Below, in pieces: positions 26,263 through 35,946 of a stretch of 64,000 bases of DNA. The position numbers were made by a program, and so were the translations under genes. Source of the stretch: Actinomyces culturomici (GTDB lineage Bacteria > Actinomycetota > Actinomycetes > Actinomycetales > Actinomycetaceae); contig NZ_LS991316.1 of assembly GCF_900499005.1 (NCBI RefSeq), forward strand, positions 1,284,705 through 1,348,704, read 5' to 3'. Every line of letters starts with the position of its first letter. The stretch's first letter is position 1. Below the pieces are notes generated by a model. That model was not told where the DNA came from. It did no database searches and saw only the letters and a program-made list of their open reading frames with translations.

Positions 26263-27549
26263 GTGACCCGGCACGCACGGAATCTCCGAGGCCGTCTCGC
26301 GCGCTGCCTCCCGCTCGTCCTCGCGACGGGCGCCCTCATGGTGGCCTGCACCCCGTCCCTCGCACCGGACGGGGCTCCCTCCGCATCCGAGGGCCGATCC
26401 GACGCCTCCGAGCCCGGCCCCGCCCTCGTCCCCCAGTCCGCGACGTCCGAGCCTGAACCCGAACCCGCGCCCTCGCGCACGGCGACGGTGGTGATGAGCG
26501 GCGATCTCCTCTGGCACTCGGGGCTGTGGGAGACCGCGGCGGCGGTCGGAGCCCGGACCGGTCGCCTCCCCTACGACTTCTCCGAACTGTTCGCCGGGAT
26601 GCGCCCCGTCATCGAGGGCGCCGACCTCGCGATCTGTCACGAGGAGGTCCCTCTCTCCCCCGACGACCAGACCCCCTCGGGCTACCCCGTCTTCGGCGCG
26701 CCGCAAGAGGTCGCCCCGGCAATCGCGGAGACCGGATGGGACCTGTGCACGACCTCGTCGAATCATTCGATCGACCGCGGATTCGCCGGGATCGAGACGA
26801 CGCTGCGGGAATTCGACAAGGTCGGCGTCCTCCACACCGGTACCTTCCGCAGCCCCGAGGAGCGCGCGACGCCCACGATCTCCACGACCGCCGAGGGCGT
26901 GAGGATCGCGGTCGTCTCCGGCACGTACTCGACGAACGGGATCCCCCTTCCGGAGGGGCGCGAATGGTCGGTCGCGATGCTCGACGCCGCCGACATGATC
27001 GCCCGGGCCGAGGCGGCGAAGGCCGCCGGAGCCGACATCGTCCTCGCTGCCGTCCACGCCGGCGAGGAGTACGTCGCCGAGCCGAACGCCCAGCAGATCG
27101 AGCTCTCCGAGGCGCTCACCGCATCGGACGCCATTGACCTCGTCTACGGCCACCACGTGCACGTCGTCCAGCCCTGGGCGATCGTCAACGGGAAGTGGGT
27201 CGTCTACGGGCTCGGGAACATGATCGCCACTCCCCCGGTCGACTACCGGCGCTCTCATGAGGGCGTGACGGCGCGCTTCACCTTCGTCGAACAGCCGGGC
27301 GGCGGGTTCGCGGTCGCCCGCGCGCAGTACATTCCGACGCTCATGGATTCGTACTGGGCGGGTCAGACGCCGCTTCTTCGGCACGTGACCTCGGCTCTCG
27401 GCGCAGGCGAGGGGGTCGCCGCCGACCTCGAGACGGCCCGCGCCGTCACGCACGACGTCGTCTTCTCCCTCGGAGTGCCCGAGGCGCCGGCGATGAGCGA
27501 GGATCCGGGTCTGGGCGCGCCGCCCGCCACAGGCCTCGAAGAGGGCTGA
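26263..27549 (+). CDS. CapA-family lipoprotein (PGA_cap domain)
   Basis: This 428-residue exported protein has a basic start, a hydrophobic core and a lipobox-like MVAC at Cys29, then a Ser/Pro/Glu-rich linker to about residue 75. The PGA_cap domain follows: VVMSGDLLWHSGLW, DFSELFAGMRPVIEGADLAICHEEVPL, TTSSNHSIDRGFAGIETTL, VLAAVHAGEEYV and VYGHHVHVVQPWAIVNGKWVVYGLGNM. The D, N, H and H pattern is that of metal-dependent phosphoesterase-like CapA proteins, linked to poly-gamma-glutamate or other surface polymers. No capBC genes are nearby, so the substrate is open. GTG at 26263 is chosen on the -10 spacing. Confidence 0.87.
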   Translation: MTRHARNLRGRLARCLPLVLATGALMVACTPSLAPDGAPSASEGRSDASEPGPALVPQSATSEPEPEPAPSRTATVVMSGDLLWHSGLWETAAAVGARTGRLPYDFSELFAGMRPVIEGADLAICHEEVPLSPDDQTPSGYPVFGAPQEVAPAIAETGWDLCTTSSNHSIDRGFAGIETTLREFDKVGVLHTGTFRSPEERATPTISTTAEGVRIAVVSGTYSTNGIPLPEGREWSVAMLDAADMIARAEAAKAAGADIVLAAVHAGEEYVAEPNAQQIELSEALTASDAIDLVYGHHVHVVQPWAIVNGKWVVYGLGNMIATPPVDYRRSHEGVTARFTFVEQPGGGFAVARAQYIPTLMDSYWAGQTPLLRHVTSALGAGEGVAADLETARAVTHDVVFSLGVPEAPAMSEDPGLGAPPATGLEEG

Positions 27550-27585
27550 TCGACCGCGAGCGCGGCGTCGCCACCGAGCGCGCGT

Positions 27586-28095
27586 CTACTCCTGAGCGGT
27601 GAGCGGCGCGACCTCGGCGCCCGAGACCTCGAGGAAATCGAGGGGCGAGAGCCTCACCGACAGGCCCCGCCTGCCGCCCGAGACGATGAGTTCCTCATGG
27701 TCGAGGCACGACTCGTCGATGAAGAGCCGATGCGGAGTCGTCTGCCCGAGCGGGGAGATCCCTCCGACGACGTAGCCCGTCCGCCGCTCGGCGACCTTCG
27801 GGTCGGCCATCTCGGCGGACTTCGCGCCCGCGGCCTTCGCGATGAGCTTCATCGAGAGGTGGGCGAGGACGGGGATGATCCCGAACACGTACTCCTCGGG
27901 CGTCGTGCGCACCATGAGCGTCTTGAAAGTCGCGGCGGGATCGACGCCGAGCTTCTCGACGGTCTCCTCGCCGAAGGCGCGGGCGCGGGCCGAGTGCTCG
28001 TACTCGAGGACCTCGAAGTCGACGCCCGCGGCGGTGAGAGCCTCGATGGCGCGTGTCGACCCCGAGCCGTGCTCCTCGTGCTTCTTCTTCGACAT
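27586..28095 (-). CDS. ybaK: Cys-tRNA(Pro)/Cys-tRNA(Cys) deacylase, YbaK/EbsC family
   Basis: This 169-residue cytosolic editing protein has the YbaK/ProX fold with FKTLMVRTTPEEYVFGIIPV, KLIAKAAGAKSAEMADPKVAERRTGYVVGGISPLGQTTPHRLFID. Lys in FKTL and the GGISPLG loop are the typical catalytic and substrate features. Members hydrolyse mischarged Cys-tRNA(Pro). The ATG overlaps the stop of the YccF-like gene as ATGA, so the two are translationally coupled. It converges with the CapA-like gene. Confidence 0.9.
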   Translation of the reverse strand: MSKKKHEEHGSGSTRAIEALTAAGVDFEVLEYEHSARARAFGEETVEKLGVDPAATFKTLMVRTTPEEYVFGIIPVLAHLSMKLIAKAAGAKSAEMADPKVAERRTGYVVGGISPLGQTTPHRLFIDESCLDHEELIVSGGRRGLSVRLSPLDFLEVSGAEVAPLTAQE

Positions 28096-28484
28096 CAGAG
28101 GATCGAGGCGGTCGGGTCGGTGACGACGGCCTTCCCGAAGGGGAAGCACGTCACGGGGATCATCATGATGTTCGCGATCGCGACAGGGATGCCGACGATC
28201 GTCAGGGACTGCGCAAGGGCCGTCGCGACATGCCCGATCGCGAGCCAGAGGCCGGCGACGAAGAACCACACGACGTTCATGAGGGCCGAGCCCGCGCCTG
28301 CGCTCGGCAGTTCGACGACGCGCTTGCCGAAGGGCCAGACGACGTACTGGGCGATCCGGAAGCACGCGACGCCCGCCGGGATCGTCACGACGAAGAGGCA
28401 GGCGAGGACGCCGAAGAAGATGTACGCCAGCCACAGCCAGAACCCCCCGAAGAGGAACCAGATGATGTTGAGCAGGGTGCGCAA
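28095..28484 (-). CDS. YccF-domain inner membrane protein
   Basis: This 129-residue membrane protein has two copies of the YccF unit: NIIWFLFGGFWLWLAYIFFG...IPAGVACFRIAQYVVWPFGK and a second NVVWFFVAGLWLAIGHV...VGIPVAIANIMMIPVTCFPFGK. It has about four transmembrane helices and no known function. The start is an uncommon TTG at 28484, chosen because AAGGAG lies 6 nt upstream and the family begins at this point (LRTLLNIIWFLFGG). Its stop overlaps the ybaK start. Confidence 0.87.
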   Translation of the reverse strand: MRTLLNIIWFLFGGFWLWLAYIFFGVLACLFVVTIPAGVACFRIAQYVVWPFGKRVVELPSAGAGSALMNVVWFFVAGLWLAIGHVATALAQSLTIVGIPVAIANIMMIPVTCFPFGKAVVTDPTASIL

Positions 28485-28646
28485 TGCGTTCTCCTTGAAG
28501 AGGCGATGCCGGCGGTCGCCGGAACCCTCTATTATCCCCCGCCCGCGCTCGTGGCGCTCATCGGCGTCCCCCGATCCGCCCCTGATTCGACCCCGATCCC
28601 GCGGGCCGCTCTCGGCCCGCCCCGCCCCTGGTCGACGCCGGGGCCG

Positions 28647-28652
28647 TAGGAT
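28647..28652 (+). promoter_or_regulatory. -10 box (TAGGAT) of the leaderless YggS-family gene
   Basis: The hexamer ends 6 nt before the ATG at 28659; no ribosome site is present. Confidence 0.5.
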
Positions 28653-28658
28653 CGCACC

Positions 28659-29357
28659 ATGACCATTCGTGAAGGGATCGAGCGGGCGCTCGCGAGGATC
28701 GAGTCGGCCGCCGACGCCGCGGGACGGCCGGGCGAGGTGGACCTCGAGCTCGCCGTGAAGACCCGGACCCCCGACGAGTGCCGCGAGACCGCGCAGTGCC
28801 TCAAGGACCTCGGTCGCCCGATCTTCCTCGGGCACAACCGCGTCCAGGAGGCGCGCAACACGGCCGCCGCGATCCGCGAGGTCGAGGGCGCCTCGATCCG
28901 CCTCATCGGCCCGCTCCAGTCGAACAAGATCAATCACGCCCTCGCCTGCGTCGACGCCATCGAGTCGATCGACTCCCCCGGCCTCGTCGCGAAGATCGAC
29001 GCCCGACTCGACCGGCGCCTCCCCGTCCTCGTCGAAGTCAACGTCTCGGGCGAATCCTCGAAGCACGGGTGCGCGCCGACGGAGGTCGTCGCACTCGTCG
29101 ACGCGGTCGTCGGCTCCCGGAACCTCGATCTCGAGGGCTTCATGACGGTCGGCCTCAACTCCCCCATCGAAAAGGACGTCCGCGCCGCCTACGCGCTCCT
29201 GCGGCGCATCCGCGACGACGCGGAGGTCGCGACCGGGATCGGCGGCCTCGCGCTGTCGATGGGAATGTCGAACGACCTCGAGTGGGCGATCGACGAGGGC
29301 GCGACTCTCGTCCGCATCGGGACGGCGGTCTTCGGGCCCCGCAACCCGCGAATCTGA
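28659..29357 (+). CDS. yggS: YggS-family PLP homeostasis protein
   Basis: This 232-residue alanine-racemase-fold protein binds pyridoxal phosphate and keeps its pool balanced; it has no known catalytic turnover. Motifs are ELAVKTRTPDECR (Lys34 as PLP lysine), FLGHNRVQEA (normally GENRVQE), RLIGPLQSNKINHAL, VEVNVSGESSKHGC, GFMTVGLNS, and LSMGMSNDLEWAIDEGATLVRIGTAVFG. GHNR for GENY/GENR is a small deviation. The SWIM gene follows 10 nt later on the same strand. Confidence 0.9.
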   Translation: MTIREGIERALARIESAADAAGRPGEVDLELAVKTRTPDECRETAQCLKDLGRPIFLGHNRVQEARNTAAAIREVEGASIRLIGPLQSNKINHALACVDAIESIDSPGLVAKIDARLDRRLPVLVEVNVSGESSKHGCAPTEVVALVDAVVGSRNLDLEGFMTVGLNSPIEKDVRAAYALLRRIRDDAEVATGIGGLALSMGMSNDLEWAIDEGATLVRIGTAVFGPRNPRI

Positions 29358-29367
29358 GGGGAATCCG

Positions 29368-31107
29368 ATGAGCACCGCGCCCCACCCAGGATTGAGCGAA
29401 ACGGCCCTCAGGCTCTCCGCCGGCGACGTCGTCTTCGCGCGCGGCAAGCGCTACGTCGACCGCGTCGTCGGACTCGACATCGGGGCCACGAGCGCGAGCG
29501 CGATCGTCACGGGCACGCACCCCTACGCCGTAGAGCTCCTGTGGGAGGAGGAGGGAGCGTTCGAAGCCCGGTGCACGTGCCCGCACTTCGACTCGGGCTT
29601 CTTCTGCAAGCACCTCGTCGCGGTCGGGCTCGCGGCCCTCGAGGTCCTCGACGGGCACGGATCCGCCCCCTCGGGGTCTCCTGACGGCGCAGCGACGGAG
29701 GTGGGTTCCGCGACGCCCGATCAGGTCCGCTCCTATATCGAGTCCCTCGACCGCGCCTCCCTCGAACGCCTCGTCCTCGACATGGCCGGCTACTCCGAGG
29801 AGGCGAGGACCGCCCTCATGCGCACCGCGTCGATCGCGGCCGGAGACATCGGCGGCGTCCTCGATCTGCTCGGCCAGGCCTGCTCCTCCCTCCTCTCCAC
29901 ACGGCGCGGCATCGACTGGCGGGAGGCGATGGACTTCGCCCGCGAGGCCGATGCCCTCATCGAGCAGATCGACGCGCTTCGCGAGCGCGGCTACGCGAAG
30001 GAGATCCTCCCGCTCGCGCGCAAGGTCCTCCTGCGGATGCAGAAGATGCTCTTCTCGAACGTCGACGACTCCGCAGGCGCCTTCGGCAGCTCGTGCCAGT
30101 ACGCGTGGGAGGTCTACGCCCGCGCGCTCCACGACTCGGGTCCGCACGGAGCGGTCCTCGGCAAGTGGTTCGCGAAGTTCCGCCTCGAGTCCCCCGGCTG
30201 GCCGGATCCTCCCCTCGCCGAGCTCGCCGGGGCGCTCGACGGGAAGGGGCTCGCCGCGTATCGGAAGGCGGTTGAAAAGGCGCACGCGGAGTCGCTCGCC
30301 CATCCGGCGGAGGGGTACGACTACCGCGCGTCGACGATCCGCGGGCTGCGCCTCGAGCTCGCCGATCTCAACGGCGACGTCGACGCCGCCGTCGCGATCC
30401 TCTCGGAAACCGAGTACATCGACTACGACGCGATCGTCTCGCGCCTCATGGCCGCGAACCGCGAGCGCGAGGCGATGAGCTGGGTCGACCGCGCTCGCGC
30501 GAGGATGGACGCCCAGATCGCGCGGCGCGCCTTCAACCCCCTCGTCCTCCCGATGAACGCCGACATGATGGTCGACCTCTACCTGAACGACGGACGCGGC
30601 GAGGAGGCGCTCGAGGTCGCGAAGCTCGTCTTCTCGTTTCGTCTCGACCCCTCCGACTTCGACCGGGTCCTCCGCGCCGGCGCGGAGCTCGGCGTCGCCG
30701 AGCAGGCGCGCGCGTGGGCCGTCGACCTCGCCGAGAAGGCCGTTCGCACGACCGGCGAGAAGCCGATCGCCCTCGCCCTCCACGAGGGCGACGTCGCGCG
30801 CGCGTGGGAGTACGCGACGCGCTGGGGCGCGGGCTACACGTGGCGGGACCTCGTCGCGGCGAGCGGTCCCGAGCACGCCGCCGAGGCCGTCGCCCTGTTC
30901 CGCCCCTGGGTGCTCGAGTCGCCGAAGCAGAAGGCGGGACGCGAGGGCGCGGCGGAGGTCGTCAAGCGCCTGAAGGCGATGATGAAGGAGGCGAAGCGCC
31001 TTGATCCCGCGCAGCTCGTACAGGTCGAGGAGCTCGCCTTGCGCATCCGCTCCGAATACGCGAACCGGCCGAGGCTCCTCGAAGCGCTCGACCGGGCCGG
31101 GTTCTGA
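29368..31107 (+). CDS. SWIM zinc finger protein
   Basis: This is a 579-residue cytosolic protein. Near residues 69-82 it has CTCPHFDSGFFCKH, the SWIM pattern CxCxnCxH (Cys69, Cys71, Cys80, His82), preceded by the usual ARGKRYVDRVVGL strand region. The remaining ~480 residues are mostly helical with repeat-like segments, such as EREAMSWVDRARARMDAQ and EEALEVAKLVFSFRLDPSDFDRVLRAG, suggesting a TPR-like scaffold. SWIM proteins bind nucleic acid or protein partners. GAGGGGA precedes the ATG. The unit probably belongs to the yggS transcript. Confidence 0.88.
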   Translation: MSTAPHPGLSETALRLSAGDVVFARGKRYVDRVVGLDIGATSASAIVTGTHPYAVELLWEEEGAFEARCTCPHFDSGFFCKHLVAVGLAALEVLDGHGSAPSGSPDGAATEVGSATPDQVRSYIESLDRASLERLVLDMAGYSEEARTALMRTASIAAGDIGGVLDLLGQACSSLLSTRRGIDWREAMDFAREADALIEQIDALRERGYAKEILPLARKVLLRMQKMLFSNVDDSAGAFGSSCQYAWEVYARALHDSGPHGAVLGKWFAKFRLESPGWPDPPLAELAGALDGKGLAAYRKAVEKAHAESLAHPAEGYDYRASTIRGLRLELADLNGDVDAAVAILSETEYIDYDAIVSRLMAANREREAMSWVDRARARMDAQIARRAFNPLVLPMNADMMVDLYLNDGRGEEALEVAKLVFSFRLDPSDFDRVLRAGAELGVAEQARAWAVDLAEKAVRTTGEKPIALALHEGDVARAWEYATRWGAGYTWRDLVAASGPEHAAEAVALFRPWVLESPKQKAGREGAAEVVKRLKAMMKEAKRLDPAQLVQVEELALRIRSEYANRPRLLEALDRAGF

Positions 31108-31129
31108 CCGGCGGGCTTGCCGTCGGTCA
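31105..31129. terminator. weak stem-loop between SWIM and lipoate ligase genes
   Basis: TGACCGGCGG pairs with CCGTCGGTCA with one mismatch. It overlaps the SWIM stop codon and lies between two convergent genes. Confidence 0.35.
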
Positions 31130-31144
31130 GAGGGGAAGGATCCG

Positions 31145-32194
31145 TCAGGGGATCCGGTAGGTCCACTCCGGGGTGGCGAACTTCGTCCGGCAGCGCTCCT
31201 CGGCGACCGCGATGTCCTCGGCGGTGATCTCGCCGGGAGTCGCGTGGTACTTCTCCTTGAAGTGGTCGTAGAAGGCCTCGAGGATCGTCTCGCGCGGAAG
31301 GCCCGTCTGCGAGCGCATCGGATCGACGCGCTTGACCGCTGAGCGGGTGCCCTTGTCACGGATCTTCTCCATGCCGATGCGGAGGACCTCGTTCATCTTC
31401 TCGGCGTCGATGTCGTAGGCCATCGTCACGTGGTGGACCATGTAGCCGTTCGACCAGCGCTTTTGCGCGGCGCCGCCGATCTTGCCCGCCTCGGAGGCGA
31501 TGTCGTTGAGCGGCACGTACTTCGCCTTGATCCCGACCTTCTCGAGGACCTCCATCACCCACTGATCGAGGAAGGGGTAGGACTGCTCGAAGCTCATCCC
31601 CTCGACGAGGGCCGTGGGGATGACGAGCGAGTAGGTGACGCAGTTGCCGGGCTCCATGAACATCGCGCCGCCGCCGGTGACGCGGCGGGACACCATGATC
31701 CCGTGCTTCTTCTGCCCCTCGGGCTGGATCTCGTTCTGGTACGACTGGAAGGAGCCGATGACGACCTGCGGGGCGTTCCACTCCCACAGGCGCATGAAGG
31801 GCTTGCGGCGGCCCGCCGCGACGTCCTCGACGAGGGTCTCGTCCATCGCGACGTTCACCATCGGGTCGACGACGGGCCCGTGGATGACCTCGAAGTCGAT
31901 GTCGTCCCAGGACAGGGCGTGGCCGAGGGCCCTGCGGACGGCGACGCCCACCGCAGCCGGCGTGATCCCCATGAGAACGTCAGAGGGAAGGAGGACCTTC
32001 TCGACGAGGGCGGTGATCTCCTGGCCGCTCGCGGACGCGGACGCGCCCTCGAGCGCCGCGGTCATCCGTGTGAGGGCGTCGTCCGGATCGAGGAAGAAGT
32101 CGCCCGAGAGGGTGACGTCGACGAGGGAGTCGCCTTCGACCTCGCAGTCGACGACGACGAGTTTTCCACCGGGAACCTTGTACTCACCATGCAT
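31145..32194 (-). CDS. lplA: lipoate--protein ligase with N-terminal accessory domain
   Basis: Attaches lipoate to E2 or GcvH lysines. The 349-residue protein begins with a ~90-residue domain (EYKVPGGKLVVVDCEVEG, then TLSGDFFLDPDDALTRM) like the LplA C-terminal accessory domain. The ligase core then follows: DPMVNVAMDETLV, WNAPQVVIGSFQSYQNEI, VSRRVTGGGAMFMEPGNCVTYSL, GIKAKYVPLNDIA, KIGGAAQKRWSNGYMVHHVTM. The domain order is thus the reverse of E. coli LplA. The ATG at 32194 is 7 nt from a GACAAT box that overlaps the upstream in-frame ATG at 32203, so 32194 is preferred. Confidence 0.88.
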   Translation of the reverse strand: MHGEYKVPGGKLVVVDCEVEGDSLVDVTLSGDFFLDPDDALTRMTAALEGASASASGQEITALVEKVLLPSDVLMGITPAAVGVAVRRALGHALSWDDIDFEVIHGPVVDPMVNVAMDETLVEDVAAGRRKPFMRLWEWNAPQVVIGSFQSYQNEIQPEGQKKHGIMVSRRVTGGGAMFMEPGNCVTYSLVIPTALVEGMSFEQSYPFLDQWVMEVLEKVGIKAKYVPLNDIASEAGKIGGAAQKRWSNGYMVHHVTMAYDIDAEKMNEVLRIGMEKIRDKGTRSAVKRVDPMRSQTGLPRETILEAFYDHFKEKYHATPGEITAEDIAVAEERCRTKFATPEWTYRIP

Positions 32195-32201
32195 GGCGCT
32201 C

Positions 32202-32207
32202 ATTGTC
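32202..32207 (-). promoter_or_regulatory. -10 box (GACAAT) of leaderless lplA
   Basis: Seven bases separate the hexamer from the ATG at 32194. The hexamer overlaps the alternative ATG at 32203, which therefore would not be transcribed. Confidence 0.45.
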
Positions 32208-32265
32208 CCTCACCTGCGGGTCCGACTCCAATCACCCGGCGTTTGCTTCTCGCTCGGAGAATGCG

Positions 32266-32285
32266 CCGCCCCGCCCTCGTCGATC
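32266..32285 (-). repeat. dispersed intergenic motif, copy between cimA and lplA
   Basis: On the minus strand it reads GATCGACGAGG-G-CGGGGCGG. Near-identical copies lie at 35908, 41010 and 44666, and degenerate ones at 16343 and 56231. Confidence 0.7.
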
Positions 32286-32304
32286 CTCCCCGTCGCTGGA
32301 GAAG

Positions 32305-33921
32305 TCACTCCTGAAGAAGCGACGTCGCCCCGGAGTGGAGCAGCCCCCACCAGTAGGCATCGAAGAGCGCCTCCCAGGAGGCCTCGATGACGTCGGTGCC
32401 GATGCCGACGGTCGACCAGGTGCGGCGGCCATCGGTCGTCTCGATGAGGACGCGGATCGTCGCGTCGGTGCCCGCGCGGTCCTCGTCGAGGATGCGGACC
32501 TTGAAGTCGGTGAGCTCGAAGTTCGCGCACACCGGGTAGTCGCGGGTCATGACGTGGCGCAGCGCCCGGTCGAGAGCGTTGACGGGGCCGTTGCCCTCGG
32601 CGGTGCGGATGTGGCGGCGGTCGGTGTGAATCTTCACCGTCGCCTCGGACTCGGCGAAGGGCTCGCCCTTCACCTCGGCGATCTCCTGGGTCGTCACCTT
32701 CCACGACTCGACGCGGACGAAGCGCGGGAGCCGCCCGAGCTGCTCGAGGGCGAGGAGTTCGAAGGAGGCGTCGGCGGCGTCGTAGGTGTAGCCCTCGGCC
32801 TCGCGCTCCTTCACCTTCTGGGCGAGCATCGCGGCGGCGTTCGGGACGCCGTCGAGGTCGATGCCGAGCTCCTCGGCCTTGAGCTCGATCGACGACTTGC
32901 CCGCCATCTCCGACACGAGCATCCGCATGCCGTTGCCGACGACGCCCGGATCGATGTGCTGGTAGAGGTCGGGATCGACGCGGATCGCGGAAGCGTGAAG
33001 ACCCGCCTTGTGGGCGAAGGCGGAGGCGCCGACGTAGGGGTCGCGCGCGAAGGGCGGAATGTTGACGAGCTCGCTCATTCGGTGCGAGACCGAGTCGAGG
33101 GAGGCCATCGACTCCTCGGGGATGACGTCGTACCCGAGCTTGAGCTGGAGGTTCGCGGCGCACGTGAGGAGGTTCGCGTTGCCGGTCCGCTCCCCGTATC
33201 CGTTGACGGTCCCCTGGACCTGGCGGGCGCCCGCCTCGACGGCGGCGATGGCGTTCGCCACCGCGCAGCCGGTGTCGTTGTGCGTGTGGATGCCGAAAAC
33301 GGTCCCGACGCACCCGGCCTCGTCGAGCGCGGCGCGCGCGCGTCGCGTCACCTCGGCGACGAGGGTCGGGAGGTTCCCGCCGTTCGTGTCGCAGGGGATG
33401 ACGGCGACGGCTCCGGCGCGGGCGGCCTCGAGCATGACGGCGATCCCGTAGCCGGGGTCGAAGGCGAGGCCGTCGAAGAAGTGCTCGAGGTCGACCATGA
33501 CGTCGACGCCCTCGTTCGTCAGGTACTCGACGGTGTCGCGCACCATCCGGAGGTTCTCCTCGAGGGTCGTCCGCAGCGCGCGCGTGACGTGGCGCGGATC
33601 GGACTTGGCGACGAGCGTGACGACCGGAGCGCCGGATGCGAGCAGCGCCCGGACCTGCGGGTCCTCGGCCGCGGGCACGCCCGCCTTCGTCGTCGCCCCG
33701 AATGCCGCGAGGCGCGCGTGACGGAGCTTGACGCCGCGCGCCCGCTCGAAGAAGGCAGTGTCCTTCGGGATCGCGCCCGGCCAGCCGCCCTCGATGTAGT
33801 CGACGCCGAGGTCGTCGAGGATCGGCAGCGCCGCGAGCTTGTCGGCGATCGAGAGGGAGATCCCCTCCTGCTGGGCGCCGTCGCGCAGGGTCGTGTCGTA
33901 GAGGGCGACGTGGTCGGACAT
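32305..33921 (-). CDS. cimA: citramalate synthase
   Basis: Condenses pyruvate and acetyl-CoA to citramalate, giving 2-oxobutanoate for isoleucine without threonine deaminase. The 538-residue protein has the DRE-TIM metallolyase start YDTTLRDGAQQEGISLS, DYIEGGWPGAIPKD (typical of CimA/LeuA2 rather than LeuA), GIHTHNDTGCAVANAIAAVEAGARQVQGTVNGYGERTGNANL and KAGLHASAI. The C-terminal ~130 residues are a LeuA dimer/allosteric domain that may bind isoleucine. It starts 23 nt after ilvD on the same strand and is probably co-transcribed with it. GAAAGG precedes the ATG. Confidence 0.94.
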   Translation of the reverse strand: MSDHVALYDTTLRDGAQQEGISLSIADKLAALPILDDLGVDYIEGGWPGAIPKDTAFFERARGVKLRHARLAAFGATTKAGVPAAEDPQVRALLASGAPVVTLVAKSDPRHVTRALRTTLEENLRMVRDTVEYLTNEGVDVMVDLEHFFDGLAFDPGYGIAVMLEAARAGAVAVIPCDTNGGNLPTLVAEVTRRARAALDEAGCVGTVFGIHTHNDTGCAVANAIAAVEAGARQVQGTVNGYGERTGNANLLTCAANLQLKLGYDVIPEESMASLDSVSHRMSELVNIPPFARDPYVGASAFAHKAGLHASAIRVDPDLYQHIDPGVVGNGMRMLVSEMAGKSSIELKAEELGIDLDGVPNAAAMLAQKVKEREAEGYTYDAADASFELLALEQLGRLPRFVRVESWKVTTQEIAEVKGEPFAESEATVKIHTDRRHIRTAEGNGPVNALDRALRHVMTRDYPVCANFELTDFKVRILDEDRAGTDATIRVLIETTDGRRTWSTVGIGTDVIEASWEALFDAYWWGLLHSGATSLLQE

Positions 33922-33944
33922 CACGGGCCTTTCGTCGGCGTTCG

Positions 33945-35816
33945 TCAGCGGAGGACGCGCGACACGTCGCGCGCGGCGCCCTTGGACGCCGACATCGCGG
34001 TGGCCGCGTAGAGCTGGAGGGCGGGCGAGACGACGCGATCGCGGTTCTTCGGGGTCCACGGGTGCTCGCGGGACTCCTCGACGGCGCGGCGGCGCTCGAT
34101 CTCCTCGGGCGCGACGTCGAGCTCGATGAGGCCCTCGTTGACGTCGATGATGATCCGGTCGCCGTCCTCGATGAGTCCGATGAGCCCGCCGTCGGCGGCC
34201 TCGGGCGAGATGTGCCCGACGGAGATGCCGGAGGTGCCGCCGGAGAAGCGGCCGTCGGTGATGAGCGCGCAGACCTTGCCGAGCCCGCGCCCCTTGAGGA
34301 AGGAGGTCGGGTAGAGCATCTCCTGCATGCCCGGGCCGCCCGCGGGGCCCTCGTAGCGGATGACGACGACGTCGCCGGCCTCGACCGTCTTGTCGAGGAT
34401 CCGGTCGATCGCCTCCTCCTGGGACTCCATGACGCGGGCGCGACCCTCGAAGCGGAAGAGCGAGGGGTCGATGCCCGCGGCCTTGATGATCGCGCCCTCG
34501 GGGGCGAGGTTGCCGAAGAGGACGGTGAGCCCTCCGTTCGCCGTGTACGCGTGGGCGACGTCGCGGACGCAGCCGTTCTCGGCGTCGAGGTCGAGGTCGG
34601 CCCACTTGTTCGCGGTGGAGAAGGCCTCGGTCGTCCGGACGTTGCCGGGTGCCGCGTGCCAGAGCTCGAGCGCAGCCTCGGAGACGGTCGGCGACTTCGG
34701 GTCCCACTCCCCCAGCCACTCGTCGAGCGAGGGCGAGTGGACGGCGTGGACCGTGCGGGTGAGGAGCCCGGCCCGGTCGAGTTCACCGAGGATGCGGGGG
34801 ATGCCGCCGGCCCGGTGGACGTCCTCCATGTGGTAGTCGTTGTGGTTCGGCGCGACCTTCGAGAGGCACGGGACGGTGCGGCCGAGCTCGGCGATGTCCT
34901 CGAGGTCGAAGTCGATCCCGCCCTCGTGCGCGATGGCGAGGAGGTGGAGGACGGTGTTCGAGGAGCCGCCCATCGCCATGTCGAGGGTCATCGCATTGCG
35001 GAACGCGTCGACGTTCGCGACGTTGCGCGGGAGGACCGAGTCGTCCTCCTCCTCGTAGTAGCGGCGGCAGAGGTCGACGGCGAGCTCGCCGGCGCGGACG
35101 AAGAGGCCGCGGCGGGCGACCTGGGTCGCGAGGGTCGAGCCGTTGCCGGGGAGGGAGAGCCCGAGGGCCTCGGTGAGGCAGTTCATCGAATTCGCGGTGA
35201 ACATGCCCGAGCAGGAGCCGCAGGTCGGGCAGGCGGCCTTCTCGATCGCGAGGAGCGCGTCGTCGGAGACGGCGTCGTTCGCGGTCGCGTTCATCACCGT
35301 GATGAGGTTGCCGTGCCCGTCCTCCGAGTCGCCGATGATGGCGGACGGGTCGATGTTCTTGCCGGCCTCCATCGGGCCGCCGGAGACGAAGACGACGGGG
35401 ATGTTGAGGCGCATCGCGGCGATGAGCATGCCGGGCGTGATCTTGTCGCAGTTCGAGATGCACACCATCGCGTCGGCGCGGTGGGCGTTCACCATGTACT
35501 CGACGGAGTCGGCGATGACCTCGCGCGAGGGCAGCGAGTAGAGCATGCCGGTGTGGCCCATCGCGATGCCGTCGTCGACGGCGATCGTGTTGAACTCCTT
35601 GGCGACGCCGCCGGTGGCTGCGATGGAGTCGGCGACGAGCTTTCCGACGTTGCGCAGGTGGACGTGGCCGGGGACGAATTCGGTGAAGGAGTTGACGACG
35701 GCGATGATCGGCTTCCCGAAGTCGTCGTCCCCCATGCCCGTCGCCCTCCAGAGCGATCGGGCGCCCGCCATGTTGCGTCCCTGCGTCGACGTCGCGGAGC
35801 GGAGCTGCCTGGCCAT
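33945..35816 (-). CDS. ilvD: dihydroxy-acid dehydratase
   Basis: An Fe-S enzyme that dehydrates dihydroxy acids in isoleucine and valine synthesis. The 623-residue protein has the IlvD/Edd motifs [51 protein letters not shown] and [24 protein letters not shown]. The cysteines in NCDK and CGSC are the expected cluster ligands. It is full length. AGGAGGACG lies just before the ATG. It heads an ilvD-cimA unit and is divergent from the MetE-like gene. Confidence 0.97.
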   Translation of the reverse strand: MARQLRSATSTQGRNMAGARSLWRATGMGDDDFGKPIIAVVNSFTEFVPGHVHLRNVGKLVADSIAATGGVAKEFNTIAVDDGIAMGHTGMLYSLPSREVIADSVEYMVNAHRADAMVCISNCDKITPGMLIAAMRLNIPVVFVSGGPMEAGKNIDPSAIIGDSEDGHGNLITVMNATANDAVSDDALLAIEKAACPTCGSCSGMFTANSMNCLTEALGLSLPGNGSTLATQVARRGLFVRAGELAVDLCRRYYEEEDDSVLPRNVANVDAFRNAMTLDMAMGGSSNTVLHLLAIAHEGGIDFDLEDIAELGRTVPCLSKVAPNHNDYHMEDVHRAGGIPRILGELDRAGLLTRTVHAVHSPSLDEWLGEWDPKSPTVSEAALELWHAAPGNVRTTEAFSTANKWADLDLDAENGCVRDVAHAYTANGGLTVLFGNLAPEGAIIKAAGIDPSLFRFEGRARVMESQEEAIDRILDKTVEAGDVVVIRYEGPAGGPGMQEMLYPTSFLKGRGLGKVCALITDGRFSGGTSGISVGHISPEAADGGLIGLIEDGDRIIIDVNEGLIELDVAPEEIERRRAVEESREHPWTPKNRDRVVSPALQLYAATAMSASKGAARDVSRVLR

Positions 35817-35907
35817 TTCGTCCTCCTGGAATCGGTTGGCACCAGCCTAGGAGTCCGCGACCTCCTTCGCCGCCGGGGCCGGAGGGTGGACGGTCCCCGC
35901 GGTCGCG

Positions 35908-35927
35908 GATCGACGAGGTCGGGGCGG
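35908..35927 (+). repeat. dispersed intergenic motif, copy between ilvD and MetE-like gene
   Basis: Reads GATCGACGAGG-T-CGGGGCGG on the plus strand, identical to the copy at 41010-41029. Confidence 0.7.
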
Positions 35928-35946
35928 CGCGCGCTCTTGGGCGCCC

